A stretch of 5,192 nt of DNA from Oscillospiraceae bacterium. GTDB taxonomy: Bacteria; Bacillota; Clostridia; Oscillospirales; Ruminococcaceae. Every line of letters starts with the position of its first letter. Position 1 is the stretch's first letter. Shown here one piece after another: positions 5,165-5,192 of the stretch. The position numbers were made by a program, and so were the translations under genes. The notes beneath the pieces were generated by a model. The model did not search any database. It was not told the origin of the DNA and worked only from the letters and a program-made list of their open reading frames with translations. The stretch spans positions 1 to 5,192 of the forward strand of contig JAITFV010000099.1 in assembly GCA_031281115.1 (NCBI GenBank). The letters are read 5' to 3'.

Positions 5165-5192
5165 AAGCCCCTTTAACTTAAAAAGCGAAACG

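Larger units (their letters stand above)
4969..5192. other. Non-coding region upstream of thiI with clustered inverted repeats
   Basis: No recognisable protein gene lies here. The region holds one long near-perfect inverted repeat and two GC-rich hairpins packed head to tail (5082-5164). Nearer thiI are an AT-rich leader of about 110 bases and the thiI ribosome-binding site (AAAGGA on the minus strand, 4981-4986). I looked for a TPP riboswitch, because thiI serves thiamine synthesis, and found no recognisable thi-box. No U-tract terminator follows any of the hairpins. Confidence 0.7.

Noticed and set aside
4969..5192. TPP riboswitch upstream of thiI
   Set aside because: The thi-box landmarks, such as CUGAGA and the downstream conserved helix, are not recognisable on the minus strand.
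4997..5192. Direct repeat gcgaaacg at 4997-5004 and 5185-5192 as a target-site duplication around the palindrome cluster
   Set aside because: An 8-base match is fairly likely by chance in about 220 bases, and the second copy touches the window edge, so its length cannot be judged.

Overview
The window holds five protein genes, all on the minus strand, so it reads biologically from right to left. They are packed like an operon, with gaps of about 13, 14, 32 and 52 bases. The gene types suggest a Gram-positive Clostridia-type bacterium, possibly an Oscillospiraceae/Ruminococcaceae-like gut lineage. The evidence is class B sortases with TLSTC active sites, a short ThiI without a rhodanese domain, a stand-alone CinA C-terminal domain, Shine-Dalgarno sites of the GGAGG/AAGGA type and a moderate GC content. 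The family-level placement is inference; nothing in the window fixes a species.

Layout from right to left. Bases 4969-5192 are non-coding and carry a cluster of inverted repeats (a long near-perfect palindrome plus two short GC-rich hairpins) and a weak promoter-like signal ahead of thiI. Next comes thiI (3787-4968), the tRNA 4-thiouridine synthase and sulfur carrier enzyme. A stand-alone CinA C-terminal domain, PncC-type NMN amidohydrolase, follows (3234-3773). Then come three consecutive class B sortase paralogues: a complete 369-residue protein (2110-3219), a complete 451-residue protein (722-2077), and a third (1-669) that runs off the left edge before its catalytic Cys and Arg.

The two housekeeping genes (tRNA thiolation, pyridine-nucleotide salvage) have no obvious mechanistic link to the sortases and probably only share transcription with them. 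The sortases form a local family. Each has an unusually long cytosolic N-terminal tail, a juxtamembrane motif (clearest as FPWKGD or LPWKGD), one transmembrane anchor, and an extracellular catalytic domain with the YGHN histidine. The two complete copies also have the TLSTC cysteine, the downstream arginine, and a shared C-terminal tail motif W-x-G-R-x-W-D. No sorting-signal substrate is visible, so what they attach is unknown. The triple sortase array with its shared cytosolic and C-terminal extensions, and the palindrome cluster upstream of thiI, are the parts most worth a second look.
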